In this document: in pieces, positions 1 to 7,491 of the stretch | Position numbering within the stretch: position 1 is the first letter of the stretch | Layout: the number at the start of each line of letters is the position of its first letter | NCBI RefSeq assembly: GCF_030398385.1 | Contig: NZ_JAOAOQ010000004.1 | Span: 62,001-126,000, forward strand | DNA length: 64,000 nucleotides | Source of the DNA: Aquibium sp. ELW1220 | GTDB lineage: Bacteria > Pseudomonadota > Alphaproteobacteria > Rhizobiales > Rhizobiaceae | Reading direction: 5' to 3' | Program-made: the position numbers and the translations under genes | Notes under the pieces: model-generated | Database searches by the model: none | What the model was told of the DNA's origin: nothing | Seen by the model: only the letters and a program-made list of their open reading frames with translations

Positions 1-903
1 ATCATCGGCAAGGAGGCGAACAAGCCGGTCTGGAAGCTGATGGGCGGGCGCGTGCACGAGGCGCTCAGGACCTACACCTATCTCTACCCGCACGAGGGCT
101 CGGTCCACACCGAGGACGTCGGGCCGAAAAACGTCTACAACGATCCCGACATGGCGGCCGAATGCGCGGCCGAATACATCGCGCAGGGCTTCACCGCGGT
201 GAAGCTCGACCCCGCCGGCCCCTACACCGCCTTCGACGGCCACCAGCCGCGCCTCGTCGACATCGACCTGTCGGCGCGCATGATGAAGGCGATCCGCGAA
301 GCGGTGGGGACGAAGGCCGACATCCTGTTCGGCACGCACGGCCAGTTCACCGCGTCGGGTGCCCTGCGCATGGCGCGCGCCATCGAGCCCTACGATCCGC
401 TCTGGTTCGAGGAGCCGGTGCCGCCTGATATGCCCGAGGTGATGGCGCAGGTGGCGCGCGGCACCTCGATCCCGATCGCCACCGGCGAGCGGCTGACGAC
501 GAAGTTCGAATTCGCCCGGGTGATCGAGAGCCGCGCGGCCTCGATCCTGCAGCCGGACCTCGGCCGCTCGGGCGGCATCCTGGAGACCAAGAAGATCGCC
601 GCCATGGCCGAGGCCTTCCACATCCAGGTCGCGCCGCACTGCTATTGCGGGCCGATCGTCGGCGCGGCCAACATCCAGCTTGCCGTGACGCTGCCGAACT
701 TCCTGATCCTCGAGGCGCTGAAGCAATGGGACGGGTTCCACGAAACGCTCTTGAAGAAGAAGATCGTCTGGCAGGACGGCAACGTGATCCCTTCGGAAGA
801 GCCGGGACTCGGCGTCGAGCTCGACGAGGCGGTCTGCGAGGCGCATCCCTATGCCGGCAAGGCGCTGCATCTGCAGATGATGCAGACCCCTTTGATGCCG
901 TAG
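1..903 (+). CDS. Enolase-superfamily dehydratase (mandelate racemase/galactonate dehydratase type), 3' part
   Basis: The reading frame is open from the first base, so the N-terminus lies outside the window; 300 residues are visible. They cover the barrel of an enolase-superfamily enzyme, which abstracts a proton alpha to a carboxylate and usually dehydrates a sugar acid. Visible landmarks are VKLDPAG (end of the second barrel strand), FGTHGQF, FEEPVPP and ATGERL (positions of the Mg ligands) and VAPHCYCGP, which supplies the catalytic His. The pattern resembles galactonate/gluconate-type dehydratases, but the substrate cannot be read from the sequence. No partner gene is visible downstream. 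Confidence 0.85.
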   Translation: MIGKEANKPVWKLMGGRVHEALRTYTYLYPHEGSVHTEDVGPKNVYNDPDMAAECAAEYIAQGFTAVKLDPAGPYTAFDGHQPRLVDIDLSARMMKAIREAVGTKADILFGTHGQFTASGALRMARAIEPYDPLWFEEPVPPDMPEVMAQVARGTSIPIATGERLTTKFEFARVIESRAASILQPDLGRSGGILETKKIAAMAEAFHIQVAPHCYCGPIVGAANIQLAVTLPNFLILEALKQWDGFHETLLKKKIVWQDGNVIPSEEPGLGVELDEAVCEAHPYAGKALHLQMMQTPLMP

Positions 904-974
904 CGAGAACCCGGCCTGTGCGGCGACGCAGAATCGGCTAGGATCGTTCCGAAGAGGTGGAGGGGTTCGCCGTC

Positions 975-1412
975 ATGTCGCTGATCCAGAGGCTGGGGCT
1001 GGCCTATGCCGTCCTGTTCTTCCTCGTGGTGGGGATCGGCTACGTGCCGGCCTTCGTCGACGCGGACGGGCAGCTGTTCGGCCTGTTCTCGCTGCAGTGG
1101 TACGACGACCTGCTGCACGCCTTCTCCGGCGTCTGGGCCTTGGTGGCGGCCTTCGTCTCGCACCGCGCCTCGGTGCTCTATTTCAGGCTCTTCGGCTCCG
1201 TCTATCTGTTTGACGGCGTGCTGGGGCTGGTCACCGGTTCGGGCTGCCTCGACGGCGGCATCTTCGTCGACGGCTTCCGGTCGTTCAACGACATCGAGTT
1301 GCCGGTGCGCTTCTTTGCCAATGCACCGCACCTGGCGATCGGCGGGATCGCGGTGCTGATCGGCTTCTGGCTGGCGGGCGGAGGCGGCCGGCGCCCCCTC
1401 GCCACCGCCTGA
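975..1412 (+). CDS. Small integral membrane protein, unknown function
   Basis: The protein has 145 residues and about four hydrophobic segments (roughly residues 7-27, 45-62, 70-92 and 118-138). The ATG at 975 is preferred because GGAGGGG lies about 8 bases upstream; a GTG at 957 in the same frame lacks a good ribosome site. I do not recognise the family. It ends 8 bases before the next gene and probably forms an operon with the two genes that follow. Confidence 0.7.
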   Translation: MSLIQRLGLAYAVLFFLVVGIGYVPAFVDADGQLFGLFSLQWYDDLLHAFSGVWALVAAFVSHRASVLYFRLFGSVYLFDGVLGLVTGSGCLDGGIFVDGFRSFNDIELPVRFFANAPHLAIGGIAVLIGFWLAGGGGRRPLATA

Positions 1413-1420
1413 GACGGCCG

Positions 1421-2533
1421 ATGCGCCCGCTGAAATGGCTCGTCCGGATGATCGTGCGGCTCGTCGCGATCATCCTCCTCATTCCGATCCTCGGTTTCGC
1501 CTATGGCTGGCTGACCACTGCAGACCAGCCGCCGGCGCCGCGGTCGCAGGCTGCGCCGGCGGCGATCGCAGCACAGCTGCGCGAGGGTATTCCCGGCTAT
1601 CAGAGGCCGGAGGAATCGACTTTCCTCACCTATCCCGAATGGGCCATCGTCTACGCAGCGCGTGACTATGCCGCCTTCGTCGCCGGCCGCAGCGAAAGCG
1701 ACTTCCCCTACGTCGCCTATATCGGGCGCTTCTGGCAGGACTATGCCATCGTCGTCCGCGCGACCGCGGGCTACCCCTTCAATGCGCAGAACCACCTGAT
1801 GCTGGTGGTGATCGGCACCAGCCATACGATCGAACACGGCCTGCAATGGGCCTGGGAGAACACGATCGGCCGGCTGACGGAGTGGTCGGCGGACGGGGGC
1901 AAGACCGCGCAGGATGTGTATCTGGCCGCAACCGCGGCGGAGTATGCGGCCTTCCTCGACCAGGTCCCGTGGTACCGCTTCCCCTATGCACGGAAGCGGG
2001 CCGAGCTGTGGCGGATACCTGTCGCCGAAGGACGTGCTGGAATCCGCGCGTGGGAGCGCAGGCTGGCCTTCGGCCTGTCCTACACGATCAAGCAGGCCTA
2101 TGCCGACCTGATCGCTTCCGGGCTCGAAGCGACATCCGAGGCGGCGCAGTCGCAGATCTACGTATGGGCGCAAGGACCGGTGACCGACGCAATCCGCGGC
2201 GAACCGGATACGGCGCTGGAACGCGAGTTCGACGCCGACGGGACCGTCTTCGTGACCAAGCGCTACCAGGCCTTCACCGAACTCCTGCCCCGCCTCGTGG
2301 ACAAAGGTCTTCGCTTCGTAGAGATCGGCGGCAACCAGAACGTTCTTTTGACTGTCCTGTCGACGGAACCGCCGATGACGCCGCCCGGGGTCCGGCAGCT
2401 CTTTTCGCATGCGCTCCCCGCCGATCCGTCGCGCCTGCGGACGGGCTTCATCGTTCCTGTCTCCAGCCTGCACGAGGTGTTGCCCATGCTCGATTCTCGT
2501 GGCGATCGACTGGAACACGTTTACGATTACTAG
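1421..2533 (+). CDS. Membrane-anchored protein of unknown function
   Basis: The 370-residue protein has a single N-terminal membrane anchor (about residues 7-28) followed by a Pro/Ala-rich linker and a large, probably periplasmic, domain. Aromatic motifs such as TYPEWAIVYAARDYA and GTSHTIEHGLQWAWE look conserved, but I cannot assign a family. It lies between a small membrane protein and an anchored alpha/beta hydrolase on the same strand, with gaps of 8 and 24 bases, so a shared envelope function is inferred. Confidence 0.75.
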   Translation: MRPLKWLVRMIVRLVAIILLIPILGFAYGWLTTADQPPAPRSQAAPAAIAAQLREGIPGYQRPEESTFLTYPEWAIVYAARDYAAFVAGRSESDFPYVAYIGRFWQDYAIVVRATAGYPFNAQNHLMLVVIGTSHTIEHGLQWAWENTIGRLTEWSADGGKTAQDVYLAATAAEYAAFLDQVPWYRFPYARKRAELWRIPVAEGRAGIRAWERRLAFGLSYTIKQAYADLIASGLEATSEAAQSQIYVWAQGPVTDAIRGEPDTALEREFDADGTVFVTKRYQAFTELLPRLVDKGLRFVEIGGNQNVLLTVLSTEPPMTPPGVRQLFSHALPADPSRLRTGFIVPVSSLHEVLPMLDSRGDRLEHVYDY

Positions 2534-2557
2534 AAGGACTGCGGGTAGAAGGGACGC

Positions 2558-3619
2558 ATGCCGCCGTCCATCCGCAATCTCGTCGTGGTCGCCGTTCTGG
2601 CCGTGCTCGTCACAGGCATCGGCTTTCGCATCCTGGCGTCGAGCCGCGAGGCCTATGGTCCGGAGACCGTCGCGGGACCCGGCGCCACCTTCGCCGACGT
2701 CCAGGGGTTGCGCATCCACTACGAGGAATGGGGGCCGAAGGACGGCCGGCCGCTGCTGCTCGTCTCGGGCGCCATGGCCTGGTCGGGCACGTGGCGCGCG
2801 CTGGCAGAACCGCTGGCCAGAGCCGGCTACCGGATCATCGCGCTCGACCTGCCGCCTTTCGGCATGTCGGACCGCCCCTCCGCCGGACTCTACACTCGGG
2901 CGCGCCAGGCGGCGCTGATCGCCGGCTTCGCCGACGCCATGCGGCTCCAGCGCTTCACGCTCGTCGGCCACTCCTTCGGCGCGGGGGCGACCATGGAGAC
3001 GGCCTTCGCCAATGCGGCGCGGATCGAGCGGCTGGTCCTGATCAGCGGCGCGATCGCACCCGGCGGGACGACGCAGGGTTCGCTGGGCAAGATGATGCTC
3101 GGCGTGGATTTCCTGCGACCGCTCGCGGTCTCCTCCACCTTCACCAATCCGCTGGCGATCAACATCGGCCTGAAGAGCCTCGTCCACGATGCCTCGGTCG
3201 TTACGGCCGAGCTGAGCGACCTCTACAGCCTGCCGCTCTTCATGCGCGGCACGACCGGGGCGATCGGCGACTGGCTGATGACCGGCCTGTACGCCGACGA
3301 GAGCGAATCGCTGGCGGCCGACGAAGTGAACTACCGGCGCTTCACGCAGTCCGTGCTGCTGGTCTGGGGGAAGCAGGACGCCGTCACGCCCGTCTCGGTC
3401 GGAGAGACGCTGTTCCGGCTCTTTCCGGCTGCGCGGCTGGAGGTGCTGGACGGCGTCAACCACCTGCCCCAAGTCGAGAAGCCGGCCGAGGTCGCAGATC
3501 TGATCGCGGCCTTCATGGGCGGTGGCGCGCGCACCAGCCCCGGCGCCGCGCAGGTGGCGCGCAAGCCGCTGCCGCTCGTCTCCGCGGCCGGCCTGCGCGG
3601 CTCGGTCGAAGGCGACTAG
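2558..3619 (+). CDS. Membrane-anchored alpha/beta hydrolase
   Basis: This is a 353-residue alpha/beta-hydrolase fold protein. Residues 7-25 form a hydrophobic anchor or uncleaved signal. The nucleophile elbow GHSFGAG lies near residue 137, the acid is probably the Asp of DAVTPV near 275, and the His is in NHLPQ near 301, so the triad is complete. The substrate is unknown; such enzymes act on esters or lactones. It closes the three-gene operon that begins at 975. The C-terminal 30 residues are a Pro/Ala-rich tail beyond the fold. Confidence 0.85.
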   Translation: MPPSIRNLVVVAVLAVLVTGIGFRILASSREAYGPETVAGPGATFADVQGLRIHYEEWGPKDGRPLLLVSGAMAWSGTWRALAEPLARAGYRIIALDLPPFGMSDRPSAGLYTRARQAALIAGFADAMRLQRFTLVGHSFGAGATMETAFANAARIERLVLISGAIAPGGTTQGSLGKMMLGVDFLRPLAVSSTFTNPLAINIGLKSLVHDASVVTAELSDLYSLPLFMRGTTGAIGDWLMTGLYADESESLAADEVNYRRFTQSVLLVWGKQDAVTPVSVGETLFRLFPAARLEVLDGVNHLPQVEKPAEVADLIAAFMGGGARTSPGAAQVARKPLPLVSAAGLRGSVEGD

Positions 3620-3643
3620 ACCGACCTCCGACCGGCTGACGCT

Positions 3644-4552
3644 TCAGCGCCGGAGCGCGCGGCAAACTTCGGGCAGTGCGGCGACCGTCTCTTCCAGCAA
3701 GGCCCGTCCTCCGGGCTGCCAGCCGAGGCTTTCGAGCCGGTGCGCGGCCATGACGTTGAGGGCGCTGGCGTCCGCCTGCTCCGGAAGGGGGTGGGTGCAG
3801 CCGGTCGCGTCCTGAACGATCGCCAGGAGTTCCCGCCGGTCCAGCACGAGGTCGGAGACGTTGAAAAGGCGGTCGGCGAGGTCGGCCGCGTCAGTCTCGA
3901 GCATCATGCGCACGGCGGCGGCCACGTCGCGCCCATGCACCTCCGTAGCAACCCTCGGCGAGACGTGAACCCCGGCCAGATAGTCGTCGATCAGGCCGGA
4001 CCATTTGTGCGGCAGGCCGGGCGAGGCCGACCCGTAGACGCCGGTGACGCGGAGGCTGACACCGACGAAGCGGTCGTCGGTCAGCATGTCGAGCGCGCGC
4101 TCCGCTGCATGCTTGACCTGACCGTAGACGGTGTCTGGATGCGCGACCACGGTTTCGTCGAGCCCCCTTCCCGGCGCCTGCGTGCCATAGGCGGCGCGGC
4201 TGGACAGGAAGACGACGCGACGGACGCCCGCACGCTTCGCCGTCTCGAACAGCGCGATCGTACCGTCGAGGTTCCTGTGGCGGAATCCGTTCGGATCGTC
4301 CCCCTCCCCGCCGCGATATCTTCCGGGCAAATGGTCGAGGGCGGCATGGACGAAACCGTCGATGCCGTCGAAGCAATGCGACTGGTCGACGTCCGGATCG
4401 AGCGATCCGATCGCCACGCCGACGCCGCGCGGCAGACGTCCGGCGGCCGGCTCGGTGCGCGCCATGACAATGACCTCATGGCCGCTCGCCAGGAGGTCGT
4501 CGACGACAAAGCGACCGACATGGCCGGTGCCGCCCGATACGATGATTTTCAC
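3644..4552 (-). CDS. sqdC: SqdC-like NAD(P)-dependent epimerase/reductase of the sulfolipid cluster
   Basis: This is an extended short-chain dehydrogenase of 302 residues. The Rossmann loop GGTGHVG lies at residues 7-13 and the catalytic pair YGQVK at Tyr143/Lys147. It is the last gene of a minus-strand operon, only 4 bases after sqdD and downstream of sqdB. Position and fold match SqdC of Rhodobacter and Sinorhizobium, where the gene is linked to sulfoquinovosyl diacylglycerol (SQDG) formation but its reaction is not well defined. The symbol rests mainly on context. Confidence 0.75.
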   Translation of the reverse strand: MKIIVSGGTGHVGRFVVDDLLASGHEVIVMARTEPAAGRLPRGVGVAIGSLDPDVDQSHCFDGIDGFVHAALDHLPGRYRGGEGDDPNGFRHRNLDGTIALFETAKRAGVRRVVFLSSRAAYGTQAPGRGLDETVVAHPDTVYGQVKHAAERALDMLTDDRFVGVSLRVTGVYGSASPGLPHKWSGLIDDYLAGVHVSPRVATEVHGRDVAAAVRMMLETDAADLADRLFNVSDLVLDRRELLAIVQDATGCTHPLPEQADASALNVMAAHRLESLGWQPGGRALLEETVAALPEVCRALRR

Positions 4553-4556
4553 GTGC

Positions 4557-5375
4557 TCATTCCTTCATGCCGGCAGGCCCCGGAAGGGTTCCGGGATCGG
4601 GGACCGGCAGGTCGGCGTCGAATGCCTTCCACAGGTCGATCAGCGGCTGCAGCCTCTCGACCTTCGGATGTCCGTTCTCCCAAGGCTTCTCGTACTGGTA
4701 GTGGATCACCCGAACGGACGTCCAGTCCCAGAGTTCCGGAAGATTGAACCAGACATATTGCAGCATGTTGTCGAAGACCGGCAGGCCATGCCAGTCGGGG
4801 AAGAAGGCTTCGAGGAAGCTCTGGTCGGTGCGGCGCCAGAAGGCGCCGGGCGAATCGAGGCGATCGAGCATGGCTGCGAAGGTCGACCGCGACGGCTTCG
4901 CGACGAAGACGCCGGAGTTCAGCCGATGAAAATCCGCCAGGCTCTCGCAGACATTCGGCGCCGCGGAAAACTCGGGATAGGAGAACAGCCTGTCGATGCT
5001 GCGCAGAACGATGGTGTCGGCATCGAGAAAGACGACGCGTTCGTACTCTTCCAGTTCCCACAGCCTGAGCTTGACGAAATTGTCGAGCGGCGTGTGGAAG
5101 GCGGGCTTGCGCCCCTTGGTGAAAGGCGCGTCGGCGTGCAGCTTCTCGCGCGCATGCCGCTCGTTGAAGGCATCGGAGGTGGCAAGCAGCCCGGCCGCGA
5201 CCAGGCGCACGCCGAGCGCCTCCAGCGGTGCCAGCGCCGCGGGCGCGACGCCGCCGGTGTGCAGCACCACGATCTCGGCCCTGGTGCCGGTCCGCTTCAG
5301 CGATCGCACCAGCGCCGCCGCGCCCCGGGCGTAGTCGGCATTGGTGACGAGGGTGGCGTAGGCGTGGCGGGTCAT
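4557..5375 (-). CDS. sqdD: SqdD-like family 8 glycosyltransferase
   Basis: This 272-residue GT8 (glycogenin-like) glycosyltransferase has its DxD nucleotide-sugar/metal motif at Asp118-Ala-Asp120, in VVFLDADTI. In Rhodobacter and Sinorhizobium, sqdD encodes a glycogenin-like protein proposed to move sulfoquinovose from UDP-sulfoquinovose to diacylglycerol, a different protein family from the cyanobacterial and plant SQD2 transferases. It lies 31 bases after sqdB and 4 bases before sqdC. Without that context the acceptor could not be inferred from a GT8 fold alone. Confidence 0.85.
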   Translation of the reverse strand: MTRHAYATLVTNADYARGAAALVRSLKRTGTRAEIVVLHTGGVAPAALAPLEALGVRLVAAGLLATSDAFNERHAREKLHADAPFTKGRKPAFHTPLDNFVKLRLWELEEYERVVFLDADTIVLRSIDRLFSYPEFSAAPNVCESLADFHRLNSGVFVAKPSRSTFAAMLDRLDSPGAFWRRTDQSFLEAFFPDWHGLPVFDNMLQYVWFNLPELWDWTSVRVIHYQYEKPWENGHPKVERLQPLIDLWKAFDADLPVPDPGTLPGPAGMKE

Positions 5376-5406
5376 GCGGGTGGACGCGCCGACATGTCGT
5401 CGCGGC

Positions 5407-6627
5407 TCACCCGACGCTCTTCAGCCGCTTTCCCTCCGGATCGCGGTCGATCTTCGGCGCGATGTCCCTGGTCCAGGCCGAAACGGCAGGGATGCGCGCG
5501 CGGTCGACGCGATAGGCGAACTTCTTCGCCACGTCGATCACCTCCGAGAGCAGCCCGGCTTCCAGCGTGATGGGGTCGAGGCCGAGCGCCAGGAACTGCT
5601 CGTTCTTCACGACGAGGTCGTTCTCGGCCGCCTCCTTGCGCGGGTTGGGCAGATAGGCGACGCGGCCGCCGGCGATCCGCGCCACCATCTCGGCCAGATC
5701 GCGCACGCGGTGGGTCTCCGTCATCTGGTTGAAGATCTTGACGCGCTCGCCGCGCTTCGGCGCGCTCTTCAGCGCGATCTCGATGCAGCGCACCGAATCC
5801 TGGATGTGGATGAAGGCCCGCGTCTGCCCGCCCGTCCCGTGCACGGTCAGCGGATAGCCGATCGCCGCCTGGATCAGGAAGCGGTTGAGCACGGTGCCGT
5901 AGTCGCCGTCATAGTCGAAGCGGTTGACGAGCTGCGGGTGGAGCCGGGTCTGCTCGGTATGCGTGCCCCAGACGATGCCCTGGTGCAGGTCGGTGATCCG
6001 CACGCCGTCGTTCTTGGCGTAGAACTGGAACAGAAGCTGATCGAGGCACTTGGTCATGTGGTAGATCGAGCCGGGATTGGCCGGGTAGAGGATCTCCTGG
6101 CTGACGGTATCGCCGCTCATGGTCTCGATGCCGACCGGCAGATAACCTTCCGGAATCGCCGCGCCGACCGTCGAATAGCCATAGACGCCCATCGTGCCGA
6201 GATGGACGAGATGCGCGTCGAGATCGAGCTCGACCATGGCGTTGAGCAGGTTGTGGGTGGCGTTGACGTTGTTGTTGACCGTGTAGTTCTTGTGCCGGTC
6301 GCTCTTCATCGAATAGGGCGCGGCGCGCTGCTCGGCGAAGTGGATGATCGCGTCCGGCCGGTTTTCCGACAGCCAGCGCTTCAGCACTTCGTAGTCGCGC
6401 GCGATGTCGATCAGGTGGAAATGCAGGCGCCGCCCCGTCTCCTGGTGCCAGATGCGGGTGCGCTCCTGGATCGAGTCCATCGGCGTCAGCGACTGGACGC
6501 CGAGTTCGGTGTCGATCCACCGTCGCGACAGATTGTCGAGGATATGAATCTCGTGTCCGAGGCTGGACAGGTGCAGGGAGGTCGGCCAGCCGACGAAGCC
6601 GTCGCCGCCGAGAACTGCAATCTTCAT
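5407..6627 (-). CDS. sqdB: UDP-sulfoquinovose synthase
   Basis: SqdB joins sulfite to UDP-glucose to give UDP-sulfoquinovose, the head-group donor of the sulfolipid SQDG. The 406-residue protein has the NAD loop GGDGFVG at residues 7-13 and catalytic residues matching Arabidopsis SQD1: Thr145 in HLGTMG and Tyr189/Lys193 in IYHMTK. The ATG at 6627 has AAAGGAA upstream; reading can extend 32 codons further but without a ribosome site. It is the first gene of the sqdB-sqdD-sqdC operon. SQDG commonly replaces phospholipid under phosphate limitation, but I saw no clear Pho box. Confidence 0.95.
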   Translation of the reverse strand: MKIAVLGGDGFVGWPTSLHLSSLGHEIHILDNLSRRWIDTELGVQSLTPMDSIQERTRIWHQETGRRLHFHLIDIARDYEVLKRWLSENRPDAIIHFAEQRAAPYSMKSDRHKNYTVNNNVNATHNLLNAMVELDLDAHLVHLGTMGVYGYSTVGAAIPEGYLPVGIETMSGDTVSQEILYPANPGSIYHMTKCLDQLLFQFYAKNDGVRITDLHQGIVWGTHTEQTRLHPQLVNRFDYDGDYGTVLNRFLIQAAIGYPLTVHGTGGQTRAFIHIQDSVRCIEIALKSAPKRGERVKIFNQMTETHRVRDLAEMVARIAGGRVAYLPNPRKEAAENDLVVKNEQFLALGLDPITLEAGLLSEVIDVAKKFAYRVDRARIPAVSAWTRDIAPKIDRDPEGKRLKSVG

Positions 6628-6748
6628 CGAATCGGTTCCTTTCCGTTCGTCGCCCAATCCCCCGCTAACACCTCTTTGTGACAGGAATGGCTGCCGTCGC
6701 AAGGCCGCGCGACGCGGCGTCATTTTCTCCGGCGTTCACGAGCGGCCC

Positions 6749-6803
6749 CAGGTGGAACGCTTGGAGCCGGCTGCGAAGCGCACCTGTTGCAGCAGGGCAA
6801 CAG
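6749..6803. other. Two overlapping hairpins in the sqdB / 6908 intergenic region
   Basis: Hairpin one pairs CAGGTG (6749-6754) plus CGCTT with AAGCG plus CACCTG (6776-6786). Hairpin two pairs CTGTTGC (6784-6790) with GCAACAG (6797-6803). They share bases 6784-6786, so they are partly exclusive. The region lies between two divergent genes; function is unknown. Confidence 0.4.
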
Positions 6804-6907
6804 ATGAGACCCCTCCTTTGGTCCGCCACAGTTCTTCCCGGATTCGAGCCAATTGCGGCCCCGATCGCGCTCTAGTCCCTGTTATCGGAGGATATGAGGA
6901 CGGGACC

Positions 6908-7315
6908 ATGCTGAAGCCTGCTTTGATCGCGCTGACGATGATGGGATTCGACTGCGACGAGCAGCTGTGCGTGCCGGTCGACGCGCCGGTCCGTCACTAC
7001 GCGACGATCGGCGAATGCGAAGCGGCGCTGGCAAGTGCGCTCGACTCGGAGATGCATCGTTCCTATCCCCTGCTCAAGGCGCAGTGCGACAGGCAGGGCG
7101 AGCCGGACCTCCTCGTGGCAGGCTCGCCGGCGGAAGAGCCAAGCGACGACGAGCGCGGCGTGCTCGGGCATGGCTTCGCCTATGCCGGACGCACGGGGGA
7201 GTATCTCGTCTACCGCACCGCCGACGGCGTGGTCGCCGTGCGCGACGGCCTAGGCTGGGCCATCGACCGCGTCCAGGGCGGCGCGGCTCGGGCGCTGGCG
7301 CTGCTGGCACGCTGA
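6908..7315 (+). CDS. Small protein of unknown function
   Basis: The predicted protein has 135 residues and starts at an ATG with GAGG 8-9 bases upstream. A short hydrophobic N-terminus is followed by a segment with several cysteines (CDEQLC, then GEC and QC), which could form disulfides if the protein is exported. I do not recognise a family. It is divergent from sqdB and ends about 175 bases before the HWE kinase. Confidence 0.65.
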   Translation: MLKPALIALTMMGFDCDEQLCVPVDAPVRHYATIGECEAALASALDSEMHRSYPLLKAQCDRQGEPDLLVAGSPAEEPSDDERGVLGHGFAYAGRTGEYLVYRTADGVVAVRDGLGWAIDRVQGGAARALALLAR

Positions 7316-7491
7316 AAACCGGCCTCTGCGGGCGAAGACCCTGCTCCGTTTCCGCTGGGTCCGTGCCGCTTCCATTGCATCCATGGGTGGAGGGCGGCAT
7401 AAAGTCATGCGAGAGGTCGCCCGGCCCGCCAGCGGCGGCCCGGAGATGGGGAAACGTCCGGCGTGGCCGGACGGCTGAGAGGAACCGACCG

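Noticed and set aside
1202-3472. A 756-codon minus-strand open frame opposite the operon at 975-3619
   Set aside because: It has no ribosome site, has shadow-like composition, and runs opposite recognisable proteins.
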